Of a stretch of 64,000 bases of DNA, positions 8,854 through 16,923 are shown piece after piece. The DNA lies in NCBI GenBank assembly GCA_963846915.1, contig CAWJXV010000009.1:558001-622000 (forward strand). The letters are read 5' to 3'. The notes beneath the pieces were generated by a model, which saw only the letters and a program-made list of their open reading frames with translations, was not told where the DNA came from and did no database searches. Positions within the stretch are counted from its first letter, which is position 1, and every line of letters starts with the position of its first letter. Both the position numbers and the translations under genes were made by a program. Source of the stretch: PALSA-612 sp963846915. Its GTDB lineage: Bacteria > Actinomycetota > Thermoleophilia > Gaiellales > Gaiellaceae.

Positions 8854-10877
8854 GGCGGCGCTTCCATTACGAGCTGCTGCCGCGCGAGCTCGTCGCGATC
8901 CCGGCCCTTCTGCTCGCGCGCGTGTTGCCAGACTCGGGCTTCGGCCTCTACCTGAAGCTCGCGGCCGCGACCGTGGTCGTGGTCCTGCCCGGCGCGTTGA
9001 TCGCCCGGCTCGTCGGAAGGCCGAGCGTATCCGCGACGCTTGCCTGGACGCTGACCGGGATCTTCGCGGCCGGCGCGATCGTCTTCGCGGTCGGGGGTTC
9101 GATCGACCTTGCGATCGGGCTGTACGCGGCGCTCGGTGTGGGGGCGCTCGTCGCATTGCTCTCGCGCCGCGTCGTCGTCGCGCGCCGCCGGCCGCTGGGC
9201 GTGATCTGCCTCGGCGTCCTCGCCGGCGTGCTGGTCTGGCAGGTCGCGGGCACGCTCGACGGCGATGCGCTCTTCCACCTCGCCCGCGTTCGCAAGCTGC
9301 TCGCGTTCGGAGACCTGCACTTGCGGACGGTGGACGAGTTCAAGGACGGTGGGCTCCATCCCGGCTACGCGTTCCCGCTCTGGCAGCTCTTCCTCGCGTT
9401 CGTCGCGCGGCTGTCCGGGGCGGACGCGGGCCGCGTGCTGCTGCACGAGGCCAGCATCCTCTGCCCGCTCGCGTTCGCGGTCGTCTACGAGTCGGGGATC
9501 GCGGTCTTCCGGAGCCGCGGTGCTGCGTTCGCGACCCTGGTCGGCACGGTCGCGCTGTTCGGGCTCGCAGGCGGTCACGGCGGCAGCTACGTCCACCTCG
9601 CGCTGCCGGCGACGACGTCACGGCAGGTGCTCGTGCCCATGGTGGTCGCCCTCTTCTTCTGGTTCGTGCGGCGGCCGTCGCGCCCGGGCGGAGCGACGCT
9701 CGCCGCCGCCTCTCTCGCCCTCGCGCTCGTCCACCCGACGTACGCGCTGTACCTCCTCGTGCCTCTCGCGGGCTACGTGGCGGCGCGGTGGCTGCTCGCG
9801 CGGGCCGAGCTGCGGCAGGGGATCGCCGGGCTCGCGACGCTCTTCGTGCCGGCGCTCGCCGTCTCGCTCTGGCTCCTGCCGCTCGTCCGCGAGACGACGT
9901 CCCACAACCCGTCGGACGCCGAGCTGGCTCAGAACCTGAAGCACTACGGCGACCAACTCGTCGTCTACTCGCTCCACAGCTACCGGGTCTCGGCCGAGCT
10001 CTTCGCACGCACCGGGGCGGTCGCGGTCGCGGCGCTCGTCTGCGTGCCTCTCGCGTACTTCTCGCGGCGGAGCCGCTGGGCTGCACTCGTGCTCGGCGGC
10101 ACCGTTGTCGTCGCCGCGCTCGCGCTCGTGCCGCCCTTCTTCTCGACGTTCGCCGACGTCGTCTCGCTCTCGCAGGCCAGGCGCGTCGTCGGCTTCGTCC
10201 CGCTCGCCTTCGCGTTCGCGGGTGGCGCGGCGGTGCTCTCGAGGAGACTGGAGGGTTGGGTGCTGCCGCTGGCGCTCGCCGCCGGGATCGGGCTCGAGCT
10301 CGCCTGGCCGGGCGACTTCGCCAACGTGCCCGGAGACGGAGGCCCGGCGCTCGCCGTCTGGATCGCGTCCGTCGGCGGCACGGCCGCGCTCGTCGCCGGA
10401 TCGCTCATCCGGCGCGGCCCTCACGGCTACGACCGCCCGGGGAGCCTGACCGCGCTCGCCGCCGTCGTGTTCGCGATCCCGGTCGCCGTGGCCGGCTTCT
10501 CCCACTGGAGCGCTCGGGCCGCGACACCCGGCCTGACGCCGGGGCTCGTCGGCGCACTGCACCGCTACGTGCCGAAGGGCGCGGTCGTCTTCTCGGACGA
10601 CTCGACGGCGTACCGGATCGCGGCCGCGGTGCCCGTGTACGTCAACGCCGCGCCGCCCGGCCACGTCGCGGACACGAAGCCGAACCGGCGCTTCGCGCGA
10701 CGTGACGACGCAAACCGGTTCCTCGCGAGCGGCGATCTCGCGATCCCGCGGCGCTACGGCGCGCAGTTCGTCGTCCTCGACCTCGGCCGCCACGCCGCCC
10801 CCCGTCTCGCGCTGCCGCGGCTCTACCGCGACTCACGCTACGTGCTCTACCGTCTCCCCCGCACGCAGAGCCGGTAA
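8850..10877 (+). CDS. large polytopic membrane protein, possible GT-C glycosyltransferase
   Basis: 675-aa membrane protein with about 12-13 hydrophobic segments in the first 560 residues and a soluble C-terminal tail of about 110 residues. An extracytoplasmic loop after TM5 contains LDGDALFHLARVRKLLAFGD, which resembles the catalytic acidic loop of polyprenyl-phosphate-sugar-dependent GT-C enzymes. I cannot assign a named family. The tail (FSDDSTAYRIAAAVPVYVNA, then YGAQFVVLDLG) resembles the soluble domains of actinobacterial arabinofuranosyltransferase-like proteins. GTG start overlaps the previous stop; the 3' end overlaps the convergent methyltransferase by 31 nt. Confidence 0.75.
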   Translation: MRRRFHYELLPRELVAIPALLLARVLPDSGFGLYLKLAAATVVVVLPGALIARLVGRPSVSATLAWTLTGIFAAGAIVFAVGGSIDLAIGLYAALGVGALVALLSRRVVVARRRPLGVICLGVLAGVLVWQVAGTLDGDALFHLARVRKLLAFGDLHLRTVDEFKDGGLHPGYAFPLWQLFLAFVARLSGADAGRVLLHEASILCPLAFAVVYESGIAVFRSRGAAFATLVGTVALFGLAGGHGGSYVHLALPATTSRQVLVPMVVALFFWFVRRPSRPGGATLAAASLALALVHPTYALYLLVPLAGYVAARWLLARAELRQGIAGLATLFVPALAVSLWLLPLVRETTSHNPSDAELAQNLKHYGDQLVVYSLHSYRVSAELFARTGAVAVAALVCVPLAYFSRRSRWAALVLGGTVVVAALALVPPFFSTFADVVSLSQARRVVGFVPLAFAFAGGAAVLSRRLEGWVLPLALAAGIGLELAWPGDFANVPGDGGPALAVWIASVGGTAALVAGSLIRRGPHGYDRPGSLTALAAVVFAIPVAVAGFSHWSARAATPGLTPGLVGALHRYVPKGAVVFSDDSTAYRIAAAVPVYVNAAPPGHVADTKPNRRFARRDDANRFLASGDLAIPRRYGAQFVVLDLGRHAAPRLALPRLYRDSRYVLYRLPRTQSR

Positions 10878-11530
10878 CGCAGCGACTCGATGCGGCCGCC
10901 GCCGCCGCGCTCGACGAGCCGCAGCCCGCGGATGAAGCTCGGGCGCCACTCGCTGCGGTCGACCTCGAACCCGCCCTCGCGAAGCATCGCCTCGAGCGTC
11001 TTCGCGTCCCGCAGGCCGATGTGCGTCGGGTTCTGCGCAAGGATGAGATCGCGCGCCTTCAGGCGCTCGATCGGGTGCCGGGGGTTCGGTGTGTAGAGGG
11101 AGAGCGTCCCGCCCGGCCGGAGCACGCGTCGGGTCTCGACCAGCATTTCCCCGAACGTCTCGTCGTCGAGATGCTCGACGAGGTCGGCCGCGACGGCCTT
11201 GTCGAAAGCGCCGTCGTCGAACGGCAGCCGGGCGACGTTCGCGAGTTGGAAGGTCAGAGTCGGAAAGAGCGCGCGTGCCTTGTCGACCGCGAGCGGCTCC
11301 GCGTCGACGCCGACGGTCTCGCAGCCGAGGGTGGAGAGATAGTGCGAGATCGCGCCCGCGGCGCAGCCGAGGTCGAGGACGCGGTCGCCGGGGGAAGGCT
11401 CCACGAGCGAGCGCACGGCCTCGAGGCGAAGTTCTGTCCAGGCGGTTCGCTCGAGGTACTCGGACGCCATCGTGTCCATGAACTCCTCGTCGTACTCGGC
11501 CGGGGCCCGGCGAAACACTGGCAAGCGCAT
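10847..11530 (-). CDS. class I SAM-dependent methyltransferase
   Basis: 227-aa Methyltransf_11-type enzyme. Motif I is VLDLGCAAG (about residues 50-58), followed by the acidic VGVDAEPLAVDKA, then FDKAVAADLVEHLDD (motif II region) and RRVLRPGGTLSLYTPNP (motif III). The N-terminal EFMDTMASEYLERTAW precedes the fold. This type commonly methylates small molecules or sugars; in this cluster a sugar hydroxyl or carboxylate is plausible. The upstream hexamer CAGACT, 6 nt before the ATG, is weaker than most here. The 3' end overlaps the convergent membrane-protein gene by 31 nt. Confidence 0.88.
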   Translation of the reverse strand: MRLPVFRRAPAEYDEEFMDTMASEYLERTAWTELRLEAVRSLVEPSPGDRVLDLGCAAGAISHYLSTLGCETVGVDAEPLAVDKARALFPTLTFQLANVARLPFDDGAFDKAVAADLVEHLDDETFGEMLVETRRVLRPGGTLSLYTPNPRHPIERLKARDLILAQNPTHIGLRDAKTLEAMLREGGFEVDRSEWRPSFIRGLRLVERGGGGRIESLRYRLCVRGRR

Positions 11531-11561
11531 TGGCCAAGTCTGCCGCAGACGCGAGCGCCGA

Positions 11562-11655
11562 AGCAGTGTCAGACACCTTTACGGAGTGGTGCCGGACAAG
11601 TGTCAGACACTGTTACGGAGTGGTGTCAGAGCAGTGCCTGACACTGCACGGAGTA
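11562..11655. repeat. tandem array of GTGTC-N-GACAC palindromes
   Basis: A 34-nt unit occurs three times: GTGTCAGACAC at 11566 and 11600 and the variant GTGCCTGACAC at 11634, with TTACGGAGTGGT after the first two. Degenerate half-copies (GTGCCGGAC at 11589 and GTGTCAGAG at 11623) fall between, so the spacing alternates 23 and 11 nt. The core is an 11-nt inverted repeat. The array sits between the divergent methyltransferase gene and the MFS remnant, in the longest noncoding gap of the window (11531-11909). It may be a REP-like element or an operator. Confidence 0.8.
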
Positions 11656-11667
11656 GGCTGGCGCGCT

Positions 11668-11913
11668 GTGAGGGTTCGAGACCGGGTCGGCCCGCTGGCC
11701 GCGCGGGACCTGCGGCTCCTCGTCTCGGTCACGATGGTCACGACTGTTGGTCGTGCCCACCTCCGCGCGATCGCGCTTGCCTCCGCCGTCCTCGGGCTGC
11801 GCCACGGTGGAGTGGTTGATCCCGGCCTCGTGCTCGTCGCACGAACGGCTGTCCAGGCGGGCGTGGTCCTCTTCGGCGGCGGCACGTCCACGACCGTCCC
11901 GCTCGAGGCGTGA
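11668..11913 (+). pseudogene. N-terminal remnant of an MFS_3-type transporter
   Basis: An 81-codon open frame from GTG 11668, with TAGGCT 8 nt upstream (11654-11659). Its sequence reads like the first two TM helices of an MFS_3 exporter: GPLAARDLRLLVSVTMVTT, then AIALASAVLGL and GLVLVARTAVQAGVVLFGGG, the place where motif A (GGxxADR) should follow. Instead it ends TSTTVPLEA and stops. The intact transporter would exceed 400 residues, so this is a truncated relic. Its stop overlaps the GTG of the acetyltransferase gene, so its promoter may now drive that gene. Confidence 0.5.
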
Positions 11914-12407
11914 GGCTCGAGACCGAGCGCCTCGTCCTGCGGCCCGTGCGGGCGGACGACCTGGACGGTTACCGCACCCTCGGCATCCGCATGGAGGCTG
12001 CCCGGCGCGAGGTCGAGTACGCCGTCGCGCACTGGGCGGAGCACGGCTTCGGCCCCTGGGCGATCCACGAGCACGGATCGGAGCGGCTTGCCGGCGTGCT
12101 CGAGGTCCACTTCGCGGGGGAGGGCATCGGAGGAATCGCACCGGACGAGGTCGAGATCGGCTGGACGGTCGCCCCCGGCCGCCGCCGCCTCGGGATCGCG
12201 ACCGAGGCCGCCCACGCCGCGGTCGCGGACGCGTTCGAGCGGGTCCGGCCGCCGCACCTCGTCGCCTACATCCGTCCCGGGAACGCGGCCTCGCGGCGCA
12301 TCGCGGCCGCGCTCGGCATGCGCGACGAGGCGGAGGGGACGACGAGATCGGGCGAGCCGATGCGCATCTTCCGGCTCCCGCGCCCGACTACCATCGACCC
12401 GGCGTGA
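11910..12407 (+). CDS. GNAT family N-acetyltransferase (RimJ/RimL type)
   Basis: 165-aa acetyl-CoA-dependent acetyltransferase. It opens with RLETERLVLRPVRADDLDGY, the standard start of the RimJ/RimL branch (Acetyltransf_3). The beta4 strand and acetyl-CoA loop appear as VEIGWTVAPGRRRLGIATEA, a Q/R-x-x-G-x-G/A-like turn, and the C-terminal part has YIRPGNAASRRIAAALGM. It may acetylate an amino sugar, but ribosomal-protein or small-molecule substrates are as likely. GTG start overlaps the end of the MFS remnant; its last codons hold the promoter of the next gene. Confidence 0.85.
   Translation: MRLETERLVLRPVRADDLDGYRTLGIRMEAARREVEYAVAHWAEHGFGPWAIHEHGSERLAGVLEVHFAGEGIGGIAPDEVEIGWTVAPGRRRLGIATEAAHAAVADAFERVRPPHLVAYIRPGNAASRRIAAALGMRDEAEGTTRSGEPMRIFRLPRPTTIDPA
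12389..12394 (+). promoter_or_regulatory. -10 element inside the end of the GNAT gene
   Basis: TACCAT lies 9 nt before the GTG at 12404, so the GT4 and the following O-antigen ligase genes may have their own leaderless transcript. Confidence 0.35.
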
Positions 12408-13660
12408 AGATCCTGCTCGTCACCCTGTACTTCCCGCCGGCCGGCGGCGGGGGCGTCCAGCGGCCGCTCAAGCTGGCGACGCATCTGCCGGGCTACGGGA
12501 TCGAGACGCATGTCCTCGCCCCGGACGACCCCAAGTGGGTGCACCGGGACGACGAGCTCGTCGCGCCGTCGCAGGCGTGGGTCCATCGCGCGCAGTACGT
12601 CGGGCCGACCGGCAAGCGGCCTGCGGACGAGCTTCACGGCACCGAGGGCTTCGAGCGCTTCGCGACGCAGGTCCGGCTGTTCGGGCGACGCCTGCTCGTG
12701 CCCGACGAGAACGTCAGCTGGAACCTGACCGCGATCCCGGCGGCGACGCGAATCGTCAAGAGCGAGGGGATCGATGCAGTGATCACGACCTCGCCCCCGA
12801 ACTCGATCCACCTGATCGGTGCGGCGGTCAAGCGGCTGACCGGCGTTCGCTGGGTGGCCGACCTGCGCGACTCGATCGCCGCCCACCCGCACCGGCGCAC
12901 CGACAGCCTGGCCGTGCGGGCCAAGGAGACGACCGCCGCGGGCATTGCCCGGCTCGTCGCCCACTCGGCGGACGCGATCGTCGCCGCGGCCGACGCGATC
13001 GCGGACGAGGCGCGCACGCTCGAGCCGGCCGCGCCCGTGACCACGATTCCGAACGGCTGCGACTTCGACGACTTCGCCGGGCTCGAGTACCGGCGCGGCG
13101 AGCGGTTCACGATCACGCACGCGGGGAGCTTCTTCGGCCGCCGCGACCCGCGTCCGTTCCTCCGGGCGCTCGCCGACTCGAAGCTGGACGCGGTCGCGCG
13201 CTTCGTCGGCGACTTCCGCCCGGCCGACCGCGAATGGGCCGAGGAGCTCGGCCTCGGCGACCGGCTCGAGCTCGTTCCCTACGCCTCGCATCACCGCGCG
13301 CTCGAGCTCCAGCGCTCCTCGGACGTGCTGCTCCTGCTGATCCCGGAAGCCGACGGCCGCGGCCGTGGCGTCCTCTCCGGCAAGGTCTTCGAATACCTGG
13401 CCGCCGAGCGCCCGATCCTCGCCGTCGTCCCGCCGGACGGGGCCGCGGCCGAGCTGATCCGCGAAGTCGGGAACGGCGTCGTGGCTGCGCCGGAGGACGT
13501 CGGCGCGATCCGCGAGGCGCTCGCCGCGATGCACGAGCGCTGGCAGGCCGGGTCGCTGAACGGCGTGCCGCTCGCGGACGACGTGCGCGAGCGCCTCGAC
13601 CGCCGCTCTCGCGTGCGCGAGTACGCCGACCTGCTCCTCAACCTCGGGACGACCGCGTGA
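12404..13660 (+). CDS. GT4-like glycosyltransferase
   Basis: 418-aa GT-B fold glycosyltransferase. The N-terminal acceptor domain starts VKILLVTLYFPPAGGGGVQR, a signature of a GT4 subgroup found in surface-polysaccharide loci. The second domain begins near ITHAGSFFGRRDPRPFLRAL, and the donor site shows LLIPEADGRGRGVLSGKVFE (20 residues), with glutamate in FEYLAAERPILAVVPP, the usual E-x7-E region. GTG start in a GTGA overlap with the GNAT gene, and the same arrangement with the downstream ligase. Sugar specificity is unknown. Confidence 0.87.
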   Translation: MKILLVTLYFPPAGGGGVQRPLKLATHLPGYGIETHVLAPDDPKWVHRDDELVAPSQAWVHRAQYVGPTGKRPADELHGTEGFERFATQVRLFGRRLLVPDENVSWNLTAIPAATRIVKSEGIDAVITTSPPNSIHLIGAAVKRLTGVRWVADLRDSIAAHPHRRTDSLAVRAKETTAAGIARLVAHSADAIVAAADAIADEARTLEPAAPVTTIPNGCDFDDFAGLEYRRGERFTITHAGSFFGRRDPRPFLRALADSKLDAVARFVGDFRPADREWAEELGLGDRLELVPYASHHRALELQRSSDVLLLLIPEADGRGRGVLSGKVFEYLAAERPILAVVPPDGAAAELIREVGNGVVAAPEDVGAIREALAAMHERWQAGSLNGVPLADDVRERLDRRSRVREYADLLLNLGTTA

Positions 13661-15030
13661 GGTTCAGGCCGGCACGCTTCTTCTTCCTCGCGACGGTCTT
13701 CTGCGCGACCTTCGAGAAGCTGAACTGGAACATCGCGGGGGCGATCGAGATCGCGGACATCCTCGCGATCGGCTTCATCTGCTCGTTCACCTTCCAGGAG
13801 ATCGCGCGACGCGACCGCCGGTTCGTCCGGACGGCAGCGATCGTCGGCTGCTTCCTGCTGCTCTTCCTGCTCGTCTACCTGGCCGGCTACTTCTCGCTCG
13901 AGTCGGGCCAGGCGGTGCAGCAGTACTGGAAGGGGTTCATCAAGTTCGCGATCCACTTCCTGTTCCTGCTGCTCGGCGTGATCTACCTCTCTCGCCACTC
14001 GGCGCGGTTCTACCTGCGGACGATCGGCTGGTTCACGGCCGGCATGGTCTTCAACGCGATCTACGGCGTGTTGCAGCTTCTCGCGGCGCGCTCGGGCACG
14101 AATCTCGACGCCCAGGTGATCAGCCCGATCACGGGCGGCGCCAGCTCGATCAACGTCTACGGCATCTTCCAGCAGACCGGTTTCATCTACCGCCCGAACG
14201 CGCTGACGGGCGACCCGAACCATCTCGGAATCATGCTCATCCTCCCGCTCCTGATCCTGACGCCGCTCTACCTCAGGCTGGAGAAGGGCAACCCCTGGAA
14301 GCTCAAGCTCGGGCTGACGCTCGCCTTCCTGCTCGTCGTCGAGGTGCTGACGCTCTCGCGAAGCGGCATCGGCGGCCTGATCCTGGGCTTCGCGCTGCTC
14401 GCGATCCCGTACCGGCGCCGCATCTTCTCGCGTCAGGTTCTGATCCCGGTCGCGGTCCTCGCGGCCGGCTTCGTGGCGCTGATCGCGACCAGCCCGGCCT
14501 ACTTCCTCAAGATCATCGGATCTCGTTTCGAGACCGGCGGCGGGTCGACGTCCGCGCACTTCAGCGTCTACGACTTCATCCCGACGATCCTGCGCTCGCA
14601 CCCGGCGTTCGGCCTGGGGCTGAACAACTTCGCGGTCTACTACCAGGAGGTCACCGGCCAGGCGAACTGGGGGCCGCACTCGTACTACGTGGCCCTGATC
14701 GTGGAGACGGGACTCGTCGGGACGATCGTCTTCGCCGGCTTCCTCCTTTACCTGTTCGCGCGCACGGCCTTCGCACGGCGCCTCGGGCGCCACCTCGCGG
14801 CCGCGGGCGACCCGGCCGGCACGCGCGTGACGCCGCTCGCGTGGGGCATGACCGCGGCGCTCGTCGGGACGCTGTTCGCGAACGTCTTCTACCTGACGAT
14901 GTCGTTCTACTACTTCTACGTGTTCGTGGCGCTACTCCTTGCGCTACCCGTCGTCTACGGGCCGCGTGCCGTCGCCCAGGCGCGGGTGCGCGCGGCTCCC
15001 GGCCCGCAACCGGCTCCGGCTCCGGCCTAA
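13657..15030 (+). CDS. O-antigen ligase/polymerase family membrane protein
   Basis: 457-aa Wzy_C-type integral membrane protein with about 11 hydrophobic segments. The large extracytoplasmic loop contains HPAFGLGLNNFAVYYQEV followed by NWGPHSYYVALIVETGLVG, the conserved His-containing motif of O-antigen ligases (WaaL) and polymerases (Wzy). An inner helix pair carries VLTLSRSGIGGLILGFALL. It would polymerise lipid-linked repeat units or ligate finished glycan to a carrier. The sequence alone cannot separate ligase from polymerase. The tail is Pro/Ala-rich. GTG start overlaps the GT4 stop. Confidence 0.87.
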   Translation: MRFRPARFFFLATVFCATFEKLNWNIAGAIEIADILAIGFICSFTFQEIARRDRRFVRTAAIVGCFLLLFLLVYLAGYFSLESGQAVQQYWKGFIKFAIHFLFLLLGVIYLSRHSARFYLRTIGWFTAGMVFNAIYGVLQLLAARSGTNLDAQVISPITGGASSINVYGIFQQTGFIYRPNALTGDPNHLGIMLILPLLILTPLYLRLEKGNPWKLKLGLTLAFLLVVEVLTLSRSGIGGLILGFALLAIPYRRRIFSRQVLIPVAVLAAGFVALIATSPAYFLKIIGSRFETGGGSTSAHFSVYDFIPTILRSHPAFGLGLNNFAVYYQEVTGQANWGPHSYYVALIVETGLVGTIVFAGFLLYLFARTAFARRLGRHLAAAGDPAGTRVTPLAWGMTAALVGTLFANVFYLTMSFYYFYVFVALLLALPVVYGPRAVAQARVRAAPGPQPAPAPA

Positions 15031-15054
15031 CCTCGGTCTAACAGGCGCGAGCGA

Positions 15055-15060
15055 TACGAT
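15055..15060 (+). promoter_or_regulatory. -10 element of the NeuB-transketolase operon
   Basis: TACGAT lies 10 nt before the ATG at 15071, with GGGGCGAGG directly before the ATG, so a very short leader with a Shine-Dalgarno-like purine run is possible. It would drive all six coupled genes to 21992. Confidence 0.4.
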
Positions 15061-15070
15061 CGGGGCGAGG

Positions 15071-16165
15071 ATGAGGGAGCTCGTAGTCGACGGCAGGCTG
15101 ATCTCGGACGACGCTGACTGCTACGTCATCGCCGAGGTCGGCCACAACCACCAGGGATCGCTGATGAAGGCGATCGAGTTCCTGCACGCGGCCAAGCAGT
15201 GCGGGGTGGACGCGGTCAAGCTGCAGAAGCGCGACAACCGGACCCTGTTCACGCGGGCCATGTTCGACCAGCCCTACGACCACGAGAACAGCTTCGGCAA
15301 AACGTACGGAGAGCACCGCGAGGCGCTCGAGCTCTCCGACAAGGACTGGTTCGAGCTGATGCACCAGGCGCGCGAGATAGGCATCACGCTGTTCGGCGCC
15401 ACCTTCGACCAGCCGAGCGCGGACTTCCTCGCCGAGCTCGGCGCCCCGGCCTTCAAGATCGCCTCCGCCGATCTCGTCAACACGCTGCTCCTGCGCCAGG
15501 TCGCGTCCTACGGCAGGCCGATCTTCCTCTCGACGGGCGGCGGCACGATGGAGGACGTCGAGCGGGCCGTCGATGTGATCCTGCCGATCAACACACAGCT
15601 CTGTGTGATGCAGTGCACGGCGTCCTACCCCGCCGAGGCTGAGGATCTCAACCTGCGCGTGATCGAGACCCTGCGCAACCGCTATCCGGAGCTCGTGATC
15701 GGGCTTTCGGACCACCAGGACGGCTACACGATGTCGCTGCTCGGCTACGCACTCGGCGCGCGCGTGATCGAGAAGCACTTCACGCTCAGCCACGGCTGGA
15801 AGGGCACGGACCACGCCTTCTCGTTGATGCCCGACGGCATGCGGCGCCTGATTCGCGACCTCCACCGAGCGCCGCTCGCGATGGGCGACGGGGTCAAGCG
15901 GCCGCTCCGAAGCGAAGAGAGCGCGATCCGCAAGATGGGCAAGAAGCTCGTGGCCGCGCGCGACCTCCCGCGTGGCCACGTCCTCGCGCCCGGCGACGTC
16001 GATGCGAAATCGCCCGCCGACGGGGGCCTGCCTCCGTACGAGCTCGATCGGATGCTCGGGCGCCGGTTGACGCGATCTCTGGCGTACGAGGAGAACGTGA
16101 CCTTCGAGGACCTCGCGCCTGCCGAGGAGCCTCTCGCGGCGCCGGGCGGCGTCGCCGAGCGTTGA
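15071..16165 (+). CDS. neuB: NeuB-family N-acylneuraminate-9-phosphate/nonulosonate synthase
   Basis: 364-aa enzyme that condenses phosphoenolpyruvate with an aldose to make a nine-carbon (or similar) 2-keto-3-deoxy sugar acid. The TIM barrel begins YVIAEVGHNHQGS and VDAVKLQKRDN; the metal and PEP site is seen in IEKHFTL and GTDHAFSLMPDGM. A C-terminal SAF (antifreeze-like) domain of about 60 residues contains GHVLAPGDVDAKSP and RRLTRSLAYEENVT, normal for full-length NeuB. No NeuC-type epimerase is in the window. The usual acceptors would be ManNAc or a diamino hexose; the unusual downstream genes suggest a different acceptor. Leads a six-gene operon. Confidence 0.9.
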   Translation: MRELVVDGRLISDDADCYVIAEVGHNHQGSLMKAIEFLHAAKQCGVDAVKLQKRDNRTLFTRAMFDQPYDHENSFGKTYGEHREALELSDKDWFELMHQAREIGITLFGATFDQPSADFLAELGAPAFKIASADLVNTLLLRQVASYGRPIFLSTGGGTMEDVERAVDVILPINTQLCVMQCTASYPAEAEDLNLRVIETLRNRYPELVIGLSDHQDGYTMSLLGYALGARVIEKHFTLSHGWKGTDHAFSLMPDGMRRLIRDLHRAPLAMGDGVKRPLRSEESAIRKMGKKLVAARDLPRGHVLAPGDVDAKSPADGGLPPYELDRMLGRRLTRSLAYEENVTFEDLAPAEEPLAAPGGVAER

Positions 16166-16923
16166 GCGACGAGCTGTTCGACCTCAACGGCCGCGTCGCC
16201 GTCGTCACGGGTGGGCTCGGCCAGCTCGGCTCCGTCTACGTCGACGGGCTGACACGGCGGGGCATGCGCGTCGCCGTCTTCGACGTCGCGGCGGACGATC
16301 CCGTCGACGTCACGAGCCGCGCCTCGATCGAGGCGGCGACGGAGCGCGTGATCGCGGAGCACGGCGTCCCGCACCTACTCGTCAACAACGCCGCGCTCGA
16401 CTCGCCGCCGGACGCGCCGCCCGAGGAGGTCGGCCCGTTCGAGACCTACCCCGAGGAGTCGTTCGACCGGGTGATGGACGTGAACGTCAAGGGCACGCTG
16501 CTCTGTTGTCAGGTGGTCGGTGCGGCCATGGCCCGGGAGGGCAGAGGGTCGATCGTGAACGTGTCCTCCGTGTACGGGCTCCTCTCGCCCCAGCATGACG
16601 TGTACGCGTTTCGTCGCCGCGAGGGGCAGAGCTTCACGAAGCCGGTCGCGTATTCGGTCTCGAAGTCGGCGATCCTCAACCTGACGCGCTACCTCGCGAC
16701 GTACTGGGCGAAGGACGGCGTGCGCGTCAACACGCTCACGCTCGCGGGCGTCGCGAACGACCAGCCGGACGAGTTCCTGAAGGCGTACACGGCGCGCGTG
16801 CCGCTCGGCCGCATGGCCGAGGCGGGCGAAGCCCTCGGAGCGGTCGTCTTCCTCGCCTCCGACGCCTCGTCGTACATGACCGGCGCGAACCTGGTCGTCG
16901 ACGGCGGCTGGTCGGCCTGGTGA
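16162..16923 (+). CDS. short-chain dehydrogenase/reductase (PtmA-like position)
   Basis: 253-aa classical SDR. The cofactor motif VVTGGLGQLG is near residues 14-23, NNAAL follows, and the catalytic Ser and Tyr/Lys are in VNVSSVYG and VAYSVSKSA (Y-x3-K). It ends TGANLVVDGGWSAW, the standard SDR tail. Campylobacter flagellar legionaminate loci also keep an SDR (PtmA) beside NeuB and NeuA genes. It probably reduces or oxidises a sugar intermediate or the nonulosonate itself. The TTG start lies in a TTGA overlap with neuB, and a GTGA overlap follows. Confidence 0.9.
   Translation: MSDELFDLNGRVAVVTGGLGQLGSVYVDGLTRRGMRVAVFDVAADDPVDVTSRASIEAATERVIAEHGVPHLLVNNAALDSPPDAPPEEVGPFETYPEESFDRVMDVNVKGTLLCCQVVGAAMAREGRGSIVNVSSVYGLLSPQHDVYAFRRREGQSFTKPVAYSVSKSAILNLTRYLATYWAKDGVRVNTLTLAGVANDQPDEFLKAYTARVPLGRMAEAGEALGAVVFLASDASSYMTGANLVVDGGWSAW

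Noticed and set aside
11562..11655. CRISPR array
   Set aside because: Only three units, with short and similar intervening sequences rather than unique spacers, and no cas genes.
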